A DNA stretch of 64,000 nt, taken from Euphorbia lathyris. Its lineage: Eukaryota > Streptophyta > Magnoliopsida > Malpighiales > Euphorbiaceae. This document shows positions 1 to 12,030 of this stretch, piece after piece. The translations under genes were made by a program, and so were the position numbers. A model generated the notes under the pieces. It saw nothing but the letters and a program-made list of their open reading frames with translations. It made no database searches and had not been told where the DNA came from. The DNA is taken from positions 8,261,001-8,325,000 of the forward strand of contig NC_088916.1 of assembly GCF_963576675.1 (NCBI RefSeq). Reading direction: 5' to 3'. Numbering within the stretch: the stretch's first letter is position 1; every line of letters begins with the position of its first letter.

Positions 1-263
1 TCATCGATGGTCTCTTGACAAACCAGACTACCCGACCTGTCCTTCTTGGGTAACAAACGAGGGGTTGGGACAGGTGGCGGAATCAACTTTTTGGGGTCAA
101 AACCTAAACCCTCGTCGGTTGTATTCGCCAGATGAAGGAAGTCGGCGGGATGAGAATTACACCCAGGAGAGCTGGTTGAAGCTTCCTCAACCATCTCTTC
201 GACCTCGTTAGAGACCTCGCGGACATAATCGTCGTCAAACGGCGCGAAATCGAGGTCTGACAT
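1..263 (-). CDS. Antisense ORF in the 3' internal region of a Tat-like LTR retrotransposon (partial, runs off the window)
   Basis: On the minus strand an ATG at 263-261 opens a frame of 87 codons that stays open to the window edge. It starts MSDLDFAPFDDDYV and is acidic and then proline-rich; I recognise no domain. It lies about 265 bp before, and antisense to, an LTR whose polypurine tract shows that the retroelement reads on the + strand. Tat-lineage Ty3/gypsy elements of plants (Grande, Retand) are known to carry an antisense ORF at exactly this place, so I infer that this is one. A GTAAGT on the minus strand (328-323), with a pyrimidine-rich stretch before the ATG, could be a leader intron. 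The alternative is the first exon of an unrelated gene next to the LTR. Confidence 0.45.
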   Translation of the reverse strand, partial: MSDLDFAPFDDDYVREVSNEVEEMVEEASTSSPGCNSHPADFLHLANTTDEGLGFDPKKLIPPPVPTPRLLPKKDRSGSLVCQETID

Positions 264-514
264 GATCGATAAAAGGAAAACAGAAGCAAAAAGCCGAACA
301 AGGAGCAAATGTGAAAAGAAAAACTTACATGAAAAAGACAACACAGTGAAGTGACGGGATTAAGAAGTCAACGCTGGAAAAGAAGTAACGGAATTAAAAG
401 GACGACGCCGGAGAAAACGAAAGAGGGGAAATGCACAAATTCAAAAACTTTGAAATAATCGGACAAAGACGAAGCGTCCTCTATAAAAAGACCCTGAAAG
501 GGCTCTTGCTAGAC

Positions 515-990
515 CAAGGGGGAGGCATGTGATAACCCGCGAAGCCCAAAACGGGTTATACTCATTTCGCAAGCCCAGTCCATATTAAAGCCCCATGGGC
601 TAAGATTGGACGGGACCCGAATGAAGGAAGCGGGCGCAGCGAGTAAACCGCCCCTAATTCCTAAACGGAGCGACAAGACTCCCACTCAGAACCACGTTCG
701 TTGCCATGAAGACCACGAAAGGGACATGGCCTAGAAAGGGGGAACCGCCCTCGGAACGTGGCCCACTAAGGAGTAACCGCCCTCGGCGGTTACCCAAAAA
801 TATCTATAAAAGGCCTTAAGAATAAGGGGGAAGGTACGTTCACATTTTTTCCCACAGAGCTATTGCTAAATTATCTCATTCTTACCAAAAACTGACTTGA
901 TCGTCGGAGAGTTTTCCCGGAAATCTTGTCTCCGGTTTTGTTTTGCAGGTAACTCCGGTAAAGAACATCAAAGCGGATCCAGCAAGTTAT

Positions 991-994
<4 letters not shown>
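515..994 (+). mobile_element. 3' LTR and polypurine tract of a Tat-like Ty3/gypsy retrotransposon
   Basis: A purine tract (caagggggagg, 516-526) leads into an LTR that starts TGTGATAAC at 528 and ends GTTATCACA at 994 (467 bp), a 9-bp terminal inverted repeat. Inside are a TATA box (ctataaaagg, about 804-813) and a segment at about 885-950 (ctgacttgatcgtcggag, then tttgcaggtaac) that I know from plant Tat-type LTRs. The TATA box and purine tract both give + orientation. The 5' LTR is outside the window, so the target duplication cannot be tested. Downstream lies a TA microsatellite that may be the target. Confidence 0.8.

Positions 995-1053
<59 letters not shown>
995..1053. repeat. (TA)n microsatellite
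   Basis: About 58 bp of uninterrupted TA begin directly at the LTR end. Similar TA runs occur at 22185-22232, 32027-32055 and 23604-23630. TA runs are common retroelement targets in plants. Confidence 0.95.
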
Positions 1054-1055
<2 letters not shown>

Positions 1056-1627
1056 TTTAAATACTAATTAAAATTTATTAATATAAGAAAGGTAAAATAA
1101 GTTTGATATAATAATTTCAAAACATAAAATTGAAAAAATTAGTATTAAATGATATTTCAAATAAGACTCGGTTGGGTTTCATATACTAATTCGCAGCTCA
1201 ATGCATAAATTATTTTCGAATGTAAGTCTAAATTATTTATAAATTTGCACCTAACGTTTCTCTAGTTAACTAATTAATATGCAACTTAATTAAAACAGTA
1301 ATAAATTATCAAAAAAAAAAAAATTAAAACAGTAATTACTGAGTGACAACAGAATGATAAACACTGGAGTGATTGATAGTATGAACATTGCATAAAACTA
1401 TTAGTGTTTATTTGTTTTAATTTATTAGGTAGTATTTATTTGTTTTTAATTGATTGAGTGACCAGCCTTTTCACAAAAAAAAAAAAAAATATTGGGTAAT
1501 TCAATTAAAAATCAGTTAAATTAAAATAAGCATCATTTAGACGAATAAGGTAAAATATGAAAATTTTAGTCCAACATTTGAATAGGTCACTTTTACTATT
1601 TTGTTAGTTTAACTATATATATATATA
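1054..1627 (+). pseudogene. G1 GATA relic: intron 1 end, deleted exon 2 and intron 2
   Basis: The sequence matches the intron around exon 2 in the other GATA copies (compare 15900-16260, 32700-33060, 62340-62700). Exon 2 survives only as a stub at about 1352-1379 (agaatgataaacactggag fused to tgattgatag): the middle of the exon is deleted and the 5' splice site is changed from GT to TATG. No exon 3 or 4 of this copy is visible. Nothing here can make protein. Confidence 0.7.
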
Positions 1628-2204
1628 CAGTAAAACCTCTATATAGGAATACTCTATATAAGAATAATCTCCAATTTGTTATAAAAAATTTCGGTCCCAA
1701 CTTGGGCCGGTTATAAATAAGATTAACCTCCCAAATGTTAATTGTTATACATAATCCAAGTCCCACCTTTAGAAACTATACCTCTATATAGGAATAATTA
1801 TGTAAATAATGTATATATGTATTAAGGATTTAAACTAAATTTATTAAAAAATTTAAAAATTATTGAGATTAAATATGAGTTGGCACACAAATTCCAACTT
1901 TAACTATAAATTCTTACCATTTTCCCATAAAACTCTTTTCTTTATGTATTGGAAACTAAACTCAAAACTCTTCCAATTCTTTAGATATTGGAAATAAAAC
2001 TCGCAGACATGACATGCTAAACATTAATTTGTTTTATTAAACTAAACTCAAAACTCTTCCAATTAGAGAGTTCTTATTGTTGTTAAATTTATAAACTTTA
2101 AGTGTTGATTTTTTTTTTGGTACCAAACTCTATATAAGAATAACCTCCCAATTGTTATACAAATTGTCCGGTCCCAAACGTATTCCTATATAGAGGTTTT
2201 ACTG
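1628..2204. mobile_element. Emigrant-type (pogo/Lemi) MITE
   Basis: Terminal inverted repeats begin CAGTAAAACCTCTATATAGG at 1628 and end with the reverse complement at 2204, flanked by the dinucleotide TA on both sides (1626-1627 and 2205-2206). CAGTAAAACCTCTAT is the hallmark of the Emigrant family of plant pogo-like MITEs. The 577-bp body repeats the motif of short lines saying tatataggaata several times, and has no coding potential. It replaced or interrupts the region between exon 2 and the last intron of G1. Confidence 0.85.
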
Positions 2205-3470
2205 TATATATAGCAGCGGAGTCAGAATCAAATACTTTTTTTCTGACTATTGGGGATGGAAAATTCAATGACTAATCTGTCAATGATATCACTAAAAAAA
2301 CAGCCTTTACCGATGGGATTTTTTTAACTATATTGACTGTTTTAACCGCCACTGCATATGTACATTGGTCAACGGACGAAACCCTAGTTTCTTTCCACCA
2401 GAACAAGAATTTGGAGGCGAGATAAAAAAAAATTAAACAAATAATGAAATATTGTTAAATAATGAATATGAAAGTGGGTTGTTAAAGGAACAAAATTATA
2501 CACTTTTTGGATTAACTTTAATAATACTAGCTGGCCTTTATGATTTCCTTTTTTTTCTTATGAAAGTACATCTAAGTTTTAAGAGGTTTTTAGACAGGGG
2601 CGGAACCAGGAAGGTTTGGGGTGGGTTTGAGCCTGACAGACCGCCGGAGAATTAAGAAATATTTTTTTTAGTAATGGTGGTAATATTTTGTAAAGAATTA
2701 TATTGACTATATGTAGTATTATTTCAATGTTTAAAGGTAGATGAGATGGTTAAAGATGCTTACTTCTATTTGAGAGGTTTATGTTCAACTCCCTCCAACC
2801 TCATTTTCTCTTTTAAAAAGTTTTTATTTATTTTAATTTTATTAATTAATTAATTTAAATGGACTCTTTATTTTTTATTTTGGTTCTGGCACTGTTTTCA
2901 GATTTAATTATATATGAGTTTTTTTAAAAGTCAAGTCCACCAGACAGATTTAAAGAGCGATGGTACAAAAATATTGTAAAACCAAGTTTTTTTTTTTTTG
3001 GTAGTGTATCAAATAATTGACAGATTTTGACTATAACAATATTATGGATCTAATTATATATTTACACTAAATCAAGAAATGTGTATTCCCCACTCCGTCA
3101 AAATTTAGCTCTCATTGGTAGGTGATCTGTAAAATTCCACTGTAAACTCTCATAGAAGTCTGTAGTTTGCCCTGACCTGGGGAGTGGATAGACCTACCCT
3201 TACCTAAACTTTATCCTACCAAAAAAAATTAGGAAATGTGTAATTGGTATTCACATTACTGCTTATTGCTGCGGTGTTCAATGAGTTTACTTATTTAAAT
3301 ATTCTGTATACATTAATATTGGGCAAAACGCCTCATTCTTTCAATTTTGTTTGATTATCTTTTGTTCTTACATTTTAACATATTAAATTATAAATTGTCA
3401 CATTAATCGTTGAGTAGAAAATTTGACTTTCAGCATAAACTTGGTTTATATAATGGTATTCATTTGAAAT
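2205..3470 (+). pseudogene. G1 GATA relic: last-intron sequence without exons
   Basis: From tagcagcggagtcagaatc onward this matches the intron that follows exon 4 in the other copies (compare 18525, 19330, 34268, 42440, 47995). Shared landmarks are aaccgccactgcatatgtac and aaaccctagtttctttcc at about 2344-2400. There is no exon 5 and no ORF of note. The copy ends at an old LINE tail (next entry) that is also present in G5, so this stretch is a decayed duplicate. Confidence 0.65.
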
Positions 3471-3917
3471 TTATTTTTTTAATTAAAAGTGGGGGTTAAG
3501 AGCGGAGAAGCCGGGACATCCCAACTAGGTTGGCACGTCCTACAATCCCATACCCAGAACCCAAATACTATGAATAAAAAATAAAAGTTAATACACAAAA
3601 GGAGTGGAAAAATTAGGTGAACCACCTTAGCCAATAGAATTATCCCCAACATAGCTAGTGCAAGAACTAGGGTGTGTATCCCACCAACACGCCTCGGAAC
3701 AGACCCGGCCAAGACTGACTGGTTTCCCTCTCGAAAGATATGTCATGTTCATGGAGGCCATCATAGTTAAACACTGCTGCCATTCCAGGTGCTGCTGCCA
3801 AGGAAATACACTGTCTCTACTTGTCAAGAGCGAAACAATATAAGTGTAGTCACTTTCAAGCCAAACAATATATATTACCTTCGTTATTGATATGTCATTT
3901 ATTAACCACACAAACAA
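3470..3917 (-). pseudogene. 5'-truncated LINE tail: RNase H end and 3' UTR
   Basis: On the minus strand a 96-codon frame (3917-3627) includes VWLESDYTYIVSLL and PVSLGRV-like residues, which fit the last third of the LINE RNase H domain (SDS-x-VV-x-LL block). It is followed by the family's 3' UTR signature, ggcacgtcc/gggacatcccaacta, and a short poly(T) on the + strand (3473-3479) that represents the poly(A) tail. A diverged copy of the same insertion with the same flanks lies at 49345-49545. It is inactive. Confidence 0.65.
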
Positions 3918-6259
3918 ACCGTCACTGTTATTAAACTACTCTCATAATAAGTTTTCAAAAATTTGGTGCTAAAACATTACAAAAATAAAAATAAAAATAT
4001 TAATTTTTTTCTTTAGCGCTACTCAGAATTGAGTATTTGGTTTTGCTAAAATTACTCCCGCTAATCTAAGATAATTAGGAGTCATTGAAAAACCCAAAAC
4101 CTTTTGAAACCCTAAAGTCCTTGGCGTTAATGAAATTTGCAATCCCAAAACCGTTTGGTTTCTTTACAATTGTTCAATCCCTTGACCCAATCCCTTAGCC
4201 CTTCTATCCATGCAGGATTCCACCGGCGTTAATGAAATTTGCAAGCCCTTAGCACTTTCCTCCTAGATGAAGGATTCCACCGGCACCGGCAGCCACGCTA
4301 TTACCATCTCCACCACCGCCCATGCTAATAGCGCCAGAGGTAGAGAGCAGAGGAGGCGAGAGAGAGTTAGAGAGCAGAGGAGGCGGGCAAGACCAATCCC
4401 AGCCACATCGACCAGAGAGAGGCATCAAAGGCATAAAACCATGGACAGGAGAAGAGGAGCAGACCATTGGCGACTGGAGAGAGAGGTAGGTTAATTGATT
4501 TTTTGATTTAGGGGTTTTCTTGTGTATATTTGTTTTCGTTAAATTAGGGATTAGGGATTAGAGATTGCTATTATTTAATTACTCATTTTGTTGTTAATTT
4601 TGTTTTCGTAATTATTAGAGATAAATTAATTATTGAATTGAGGTTTCCTTAAGTCAAAAAGTGTGGATCCTCCGTACTTGATGTTAAATTGCTCCATTTT
4701 AGGAACTCGTTCTAGTTAATTCTACATTTTTTTCCTTCCCAGTTTCCCCATTTTCTATTTGGATACTCCTTTCTTTGGAAGAATGTCTGATACATGTACC
4801 TTTTGCAGTGCAGAATCTCAAGAAGTTCTTAATGCAGAACTTTCAGCTCATGTTTTACAATTGATAAATGTCACTGACGTGTTTGGATGTGGATGAACTT
4901 ATTCATGTGGTTATCAGCAGCTTGAGATCCAGGAATGAATCTAACTTGTCAGTATGTAGGTTTGTTAAAATTATTATGTAGTTCACTTAGACATAGTCGG
5001 ATGCAGAGAGATTACAGGTCAAGCTTTTATGGTGTGTATTTTAGCCACAAGAACATAAGATTTTACATGTATATCTAGAGAACTATGTCTTGCATCTTTT
5101 TTAACAGTTTTTCGTAGTAGTCATTGTTAGCATTCCCTTAACCTGTGGCTGTACAAGGGGCCTCCATGTAAACCTTCCATTTCCATCCTTTGTACAACTT
5201 AGAAAGACGTCCCCTATCCTAACTTTTCAAACTTAAAAAACACAATCTAACAAACGCATGCACAGATCCATGCCCTGATATATCGAACTGAGAGTTCACA
5301 AACTAGTTGTTTCCCTTTTCTCCCTTTCTTGAGAATACATTATACAAGAAGATTTTACCTTGAATTTCGGTCTTACGATTTTACCCTGATTTCATGTTAA
5401 ATTTCAATACTACTTACTATGTTTAGCTGCTCTTCCACGTAATTATAGATTGGATGAGGCTGCTCTTGTCGTGAAGATTTTTCTATTACATTAAGCAATT
5501 TGTATACCCCATGTCGAGCTCTGGTTAAGTCCCTCTTAAAAAGTGACAGATAGGTATTTCTGTTATATTTTTCATGTAATGGCTCACGATTTGTTACTCA
5601 ATTTTCACGGTATGCAGATTTCTTTCTTTTACATCAAATTCAGGATCTAGAATATGCTTCTTCTTGGCATTGTACTGATTTTGCTAGCTTAGACACATGT
5701 TGATTTGCATCTGATTGGCATTGAATATCGAGTAGAGTTTTATGGAATTGTTACTTATTCTTTCTTATTAGTTATTACTTATAAGTTATTATACTAAGTA
5801 AAAAACTTTGAACTTGTAAACCTTTAAAGAAGTTGAATTAATGAAATTGTTGAGGTGTAGCAAAAGCAATATAAATTAGCATGTGGTGAGAAGAGGACAA
5901 AAAGTATAATTACACCAAAAAAGTAAGCATAAGAGTGATAATTATACCACTATATTACACTCATATATAATACTTAGAAAACATTGTCTAAATGCTTAAC
6001 TTTAGACAACAAATGTCTTGTTGTCATTTGTCTTAATTAATACTAGTAACCCTTAACAAACAAGCGTTGAATGTTTGATTTGCCTTTTCAATTTTGTCTT
6101 TCTTTTATGTCCATATTTTGATTATGCTCTGTTACAATGCTCTGTTTCACCACTTATTCTTACTTACTACATTATTTCTGGAATGGATCATCTATCACTA
6201 AGGGTTTATATATTTTCTTTTCATTTAGTGATCAAACTTAAATTATGTTTTGTATGCAG
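3918..6259. other. Intergenic or intronic stretch upstream of PARN-like exons
   Basis: I see no confident gene. At 4206 and 4265 a short motif, gattccaccggc, occurs twice close together, and 4330-4400 repeats an agagagcagaggaggcg unit of about 37 bp. The 75-codon frame at 4267-4494 is arginine-rich low-complexity sequence from that repeat. The stretch looks like transcribed leader plus large introns (4500-6259, T-rich on the + strand), which would suit the exons that follow, but no upstream coding exon can be assigned. Confidence 0.4.
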
Positions 6260-7380
6260 ATTTTAGATCCATTCACTCAAAATTTCTAGCTCCCATGCCT
6301 CCTAGCATGGAGGAGTTCATGTGTTGCTTGCTGTCAAATTTTTTGCAAGTGATTGATGTCAACAATCTGATGAAGGAAATTATGCCTCTGAGAAAAATGA
6401 AAAATATACCTCTGGCTATATCTTATCCAAAGAATCGGCTCTTTGCACCAGTTGATGTGTATATTCCATTCCAAGGTCAGTTGCTCTAACCATTTTCAAG
6501 TGCTCAAGGATTTCTGCATATGTGTTGTACTTTCATGAAATCTATGACACGAAATTAATTGAAGAATAGCTTTATTGTTGCTATTGTTTGTGGATGTCCC
6601 ATGATCAGTATAATGACTCAAAGGCGATGAGTTCGCAGTCTGGATGCCATTTATATCAAATGTGAGACAATGTCAGGTCTTTTATGGATTAATGCTTCTG
6701 GTGTCAAATCTGCATTGGCCAACACTGTCAAATCTGCACTTGGTCTTGTTGAGCTCGACAATGTATCCTTTATTTCACACTTTCTTCTTCATTCTGATCA
6801 AGTGTAGTCTTATTAAATTCTTTTTGCTTCTTTCTCCTCTTGTGCTGCAGTGCTATCTCAACCTTTTTTGAGGATTTTGCAATTGCTAATTTAAGTAGAA
6901 GGTATGACCTTTGTTTTACTTATATGATGTTGTGATATGATTATTTCTACTTGATTGCAAGTGGAAACCTTCCTTTATATTGATTTAGGTAATAAAGATT
7001 TTACTTCAAATAAGTTAATTGACTGAATTAGGCTGAGTTCAAGTGCATTTTTGTTACATGCCTACACATTCATGGTTGTGTAAGTGGGCATAAAGATGTA
7101 TTCATAATCACATGCGTGGCTGGAACGTTCCCTGTGATGTTATTCATTTTGGTAAATAAGTATGTGATTGTAACTATGATTTCCTTGCTTATAGTTATCC
7201 AATAATATATGAGATTTCTCTTTTATATTGGTCAATTACTCTAGTTTGAATTAAAATCCCTTGGTTCTTTTGCAGAGTGATATTGCCGCAACATGTGCAG
7301 TGGAAGATTCAGATTACCAGCCTCTTCTCAAGCAATATGAAGTAGTTGGTGTGTTCTGTACCAAAAGGGCATTGGAGGAG
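6260..7380 (+). pseudogene. Fragments of a PARN-like poly(A)-specific ribonuclease gene
   Basis: Four exon-like blocks have good splice borders: 6260-6475 (tgcag before, gt after), about 6674-6763, 6851-6901 (ctgcag before, gtatg after) and 7276-7380 (ttgcag before, gtagt after). The first encodes HSKFLAPMPPSMEEF and then NFLQVIDVNNLMKE, which resembles the core of CAF1/PARN deadenylases, where a histidine-rich helix, a proline-rich turn and a (I/V)D-x-N/K-x-L strand follow each other. Later blocks read WINASGVKSALANTV, STFFEDFAIANLSRR and QYEVVGVFCTKRALEE. The N-terminal DEDD exons and an end are missing, and block 2 has no clean upstream splice site. I call it a decayed or captured partial gene. 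The family call is from motif memory only. Confidence 0.45.
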
Positions 7381-7848
7381 GTAGTTCTCCTATTTCTTTA
7401 TCGTTCTTGTGTTTGATATCTGTCTTCTTGAGCCCTCAGTTAAACAGTATATTAAGATGGTTATGATCTCTACTGACCCATTAACTATTCCGTTGAAGCA
7501 GTCTATAGTATTCTCAACTTTTTCTCATATTAGGTTGTAAAGATCTATGGGGCTTTCATTATAGTTGTGTCTGGAAGCACACATATTGGGGTTCAATATT
7601 ATATGAAAATGATAAAAGAGAACATAGGCATGACAGTATGAGATGAATCTTTTTGCCGACTTAAAATCCATTGGAAAAAGAGTCATTTACGTTGCATCAG
7701 ACTGCATTTGCATCAGCCCCTTATAAGGGGCAAATGCTTCAACCATTTATGTTGAGGGATTTTGTGTCGCCCAAAAGGCCGACGCAGATGTCCCTAAACG
7801 GCCGAGGCAAATGGTCTTCTTCTGAATCTTCGTTTTGGTCATCTTACT
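7381..7848. other. Sequence between PARN-like block and LINE; unrecognised GC-richer patch
   Basis: The last 170 bp (about 7680-7830) are GC-richer than their surroundings and hold a 63-codon frame with no recognisable domain. Because the LINE inserted at 7848/14619, this patch was once continuous with 14636 onward, which leads to a CACTA end at 15529. It may therefore be internal sequence of that CACTA element. This is inference; no left CACTA terminus is visible. Confidence 0.3.
7832..7848. repeat. 17-bp target site duplication of the first LINE (left copy)
   Basis: gttttggtcatcttact occurs here and again, identically, at 14619-14635. It brackets the LINE exactly, so the element is a full retrotransposition product and not a fragment. 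Confidence 0.95.
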
Positions 7849-7899
7849 TTTTTTTTTGGTAGAAACAGGAAAGAAAACAAACCAACACCGAGACAAAAG

Positions 7900-10800
7900 C
7901 TAACCTAGGATCAGCCTAGGAAAGCTAACCCCAACTCTGTCCTCTAAAAGGAGAGAAGAAAGATAGATAGGAGGATCAGAAAGGGTGGAAACACCTAACA
8001 TCCCCTCGTGCCCAGCCGCCGCCAAGCGATCCGCAATTCGATTTTGTTCTCTGTAGATGTGGCTGAACTCTAAGGACTCAAATGAGGAGCCAAGACTTCT
8101 TATTTCTTTGATAAGGTTCTGGATACTAAGACAAAAAGCATGATTATTAGAGATCATACTAATAGCCTCCATATTATCAGACTCCACAGCAAGCCTTTTA
8201 ATACCCAAATTTCTGGCAAGCTTGACTCCAGAAAGAATACCCTAAAGTTCTGCTGAAAAGGATGAGCCCAAACCTAGGTTATGGGTGAATCCAGACAACT
8301 AGGCACCTCCCGCGTCCCTGAGCACGCCTCCAGCCGCGATCTTTCCATTGTTGAGACATGAGCCATCCGTGTTCAACTTAACCACCCATCCTTCGGCCTA
8401 CACCACCCAACGAGTTGAACCTCTTTATTCTGGGTAGAATTGGCAAGGGGGTCCCCTTTGAAGCTCTCCCTAATGGTAAGGAGCTTTTTAGAGAAGAACT
8501 CGGGTAAGTTCTGAATAAAAACAATCTTCTCACCAAAGATCTCCTCGTTTCTCCACTTCCAAAGGTGGTGGCAGATAATAGGAAATAAAATGTCTCCCTG
8601 CTCCATGCTAGCCATTAACCTACCTTTAACCCCATTGGAGAACCAGTCATTCTCAGGGTAAGCAAAGAAGGAGGGAAGAATGTGGTGCGGAAGAACTTTC
8701 TGCCAAACCTCCTTACTCTTAGAGCAGTCCTTAAGGGCATGGCACAAAGATTCAACTTGGCCTCTGCATCTACTGCAAGCACCTGAATCCGCCAAGTGAC
8801 GTCTATGTCTATCTGAATTAGTCAGCAACCTGTCCTTGACTCCAAGCCACAGGAAGCTCCTCATTCGGTAAGGGATTTTCAGAGCCCAAATGGATTTCCA
8901 AGTGTCCGAAAGAGGGTCGGATCTGTCAAGAGTAAAAGCTTCAAAGGCAGACTTGCAAGAGTAAGCTCCATTTTTTGTCAGGGCCCAGCAATGTCTATCC
9001 TTGTCCTCCTCAAGGTTACTAATCTTCACTCCCCTGATTCTGAGGAGAGAATCAGGGCTCAAGAAGGAATCAAACATAGACCAAATCCAGTCCCCATCAG
9101 AGTCCACCACATCGGCAATCCTCCAGTTGCGGAAATTGCTAGGTGGGGGAGAGCAGCAAACCTCTATAAGAGGTTTATCTCCGATCCAGGTGTCATACCA
9201 GAAGCTTATGGACTTACCATTACCCACCTCCAGGCCAACCCCCGTGCAGAACTCAGCAAACACAGCATTGAGCCCTTTCCAAAGGAAAGAACAATTGCCA
9301 ATCCTCTCTTTAGGCCCCCAAAGATTTTGTCCTTTCGATACTTGCCACAACGCAATCAAACCCAAAGAGAAGAAGGGTTCTGCCACATTCTCCAGAGGAG
9401 CTTCATCAACAAGACCTTATTGTTATCTTTAGCTTGTCTGATGCCAAGACCCCCCCTGCTTTTAGGCTGGCAGACCTCCTTCCAAGGGACTAGGTGAATC
9501 TTCCTACCCTCTCCAGACTCACCCCAAAGAAAACACCGGTTGATTTTATCAAGCTCATTGAGAACCGGCTCAGGCAACTTACATGCTTGCATGATATGAT
9601 TGGGAGCTGCACAGTTGACAGACTGAATTAAGGTTAGACCGCCAGCCAAGGAAAGAAAATTGGTCTTCCAACTAGCACACAACCCATTAGTTTTGTCTAG
9701 AGTCTCCTTAAAGGAGGCTTTGGAAACTCTGTCACTATGAAGGGGGATCCCAAGATACTTTCCCAAGGATTGGGTAAGAGGGATACCCGAAAGATCGCTA
9801 AGCTTATTACAGAGGCTTCTATCCATGTTCTTAGAGAAAAGCATCCGGGACTTGTGGACATTGATCTTCTGGCCAGAAGCAATGCAAAAGCACTCCAGGA
9901 TATTCATAACCACACCAATTTGCTCCTCATTCCCTTCCACAAAGATCATCACATCGTCAGCGAAGAACAAGTGGGAAATAGGAGGGCAAAATCTGTTAAT
10001 GGACACAGGATGGAGACTCCACTTATTCACAACTTCTTGAATTAGGTGAGCCAGCATTTCCATTGCTATCACAAAAAGGAAAGGGCTCATAGGATCTCCT
10101 TGACGGATACCCCTAGAAGGAGAAAACTCATCAGACATATCTCCATTGATCAGAACCTGGAAAACAGGAGAAGACACGCAACCTTCAATCAAACTCCTCC
10201 AGTTCTCAGGAATACCAGCTTTACTTAAGCTATCCAAAAGAAAGCTCCAGTTTAAATGATCATAAGCTTTCTCCAGATCAAGCTTGAGAGCCATGATCGC
10301 TTTCTTACCCTTTCTCATTTTCATGGAATGGACCATCTCCTGGGCAATTACCACATTGTCCATCATTTGCCTACCAGGAACAAAGCTACCTTGATTTTGG
10401 CTAATAATCTCATGAAGGATCCGCCGGATCCTATTCGCCACAATCTTAGTGATAGCTTTGTATAAAACATTACATAGGCTGATCGGCCTCATTTGTAAAA
10501 AGGAGGAGGGCTTTTCAACCTTAGGGATTAGAACTAGGAGGGTTTTATTCACCAGGCTAATCTCGTTGGAACCGCGGAAGATTCCAAAGATAAAATTATA
10601 GACACCTTCCTTCACCGAGTCCCAGTGTTTATGGTAGAAACTAGCAGGGATACCATCGATCCCTGGAGCTTTAGTAGCTCCAATACTGGTGAAGGCAAGA
10701 TCAATTTCTTTCCGGTCAATAGGATGAAAGGCATCAACAATAACCTCCTCCTCCAGCCTAGGAAAGGTGGCCCCAGAGTGGGCTTTGTCCAGATCCACAA

Positions 10801-11997
10801 CTTCCTCTTTAAAGAGGTTTTTATAGAACTCACGAGCAAGGCGATGAATATCTTCTTCCTCATAAATCCAGTCACCATTAGAATCTTTAATAGCATCGAT
10901 CTGGTTCCTTTGCCTTCTAATAATAGTAGAAAGGTGGAAGACTCTGGTGTTCCGGTCGCCATCCTTAATCCAAGCCTTCCTAGATTTCTGGAACCAAAGG
11001 AGCTCTTCCTGTCTAAGGATCGCTTCCAGCTCGTTCTGGAGAGATCTAAGATGACAATTCATACTGTGGTCAAAACAGATCTCCAAACAGCGTTGAATGC
11101 CTTCCATCCTCCTTAAGAGTTTATTTTTCCTTCGGATAATATGGCCAAAGATGTTTTTATTCCATCCCACCACATTTCTTCTAAACTCCTCAGCAGCAAG
11201 GAGAACATTAGAATGGGGTTGCCAATTATCCTTAACAAAGTTCCTGAACTCAGGATGGGTGTCCCAAGCAACAAGGTACCTAAACGGTCTATTCCCTTTG
11301 GGCCGATGACCTTTAACCAGCTTAACGAGGATAGGACTATGGTCCGAGTGGCGAAAAGGGAGGTTCAGCACGTTTACCTCAGGAAATCTATAGATCGCCG
11401 CTACATTCGCATACACTTTATCCAACCGAACAAACACGTTGTTCCTTTTCCAGATGAACTTGTGGCCAGCCGCACCAAGGTCCGATAGCCCGCAAAGATC
11501 CATATTCTGCTTATGGTTAAGGCACCGGTTGATATAATGATTGCCCCCCCTTTCTGATCACTCATCCGGGCAATATCATTAAAGTCACCAGCGACCAACC
11601 AAGGATCCATCATATTCGTACTAATAGAGAACATGATCTCCCAAAGCCTCTTCCGGTTAGTCAGGATCGGATCGGCATAGACAAAGGACACAAAGAAAGG
11701 TTTGTTGCCAGGATAACACACCTTGCTATGAATGAATTGGTTATCAATAGTAATAATATCAATACTTACACGACCTGGCTTCCAAAAAAGCTAGATCCCC
11801 CCTGCTCGACCAGTCGCCTCCGACCTGACAAACTTCCAATTCTTAAACTTTTTAACCACCTCATCTGCTTTAGAACCACTAACCTTGGTTTCAAGAAGAG
11901 CAAAACAAGAAGGGTTAAATTGCTTAATAAGATCATTAACATGGATGCGGGTTGCCTTGCTAGCCGCACCTCTAACATTCCAAACAAAGAAGTCCAT
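7900..11997 (-). pseudogene. LINE ORF2: endonuclease, reverse transcriptase, zinc finger and RNase H (frameshifted)
   Basis: The frame opens at ATG 11997 (MDFFVWNVRGAASK, the N-terminal endonuclease strand) and stops near 11791. The endonuclease continues in the same frame at 11721 with AGDFND, then shifts frame to a 715-codon block (11503-9356) holding HSDHSP and the reverse transcriptase with its FADD catalytic motif. A second shift leads to 9386-8373, which has the zf-RVT region (W-x-x-P-x-R-x-x-x-F and a CxxC...H...C cluster). RNase H follows in another frame: NTDGS near 8365, an in-frame stop near 8253, then VESDNMEAI and EQNRIADRLA (8208-7900). At least two frameshifts and three stops make it a pseudogene. 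RNase H at the C terminus is typical of plant L1 clades. Confidence 0.92.
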
Positions 11998-12030
11998 CAG
12001 AAGGAAGACAACTGATCACAGGCACACACC

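Noticed and set aside
4249..4494. Two overlapping ORFs on opposite strands
   Set aside because: Both arise from a short agagagcagaggaggcg repeat and have low complexity.
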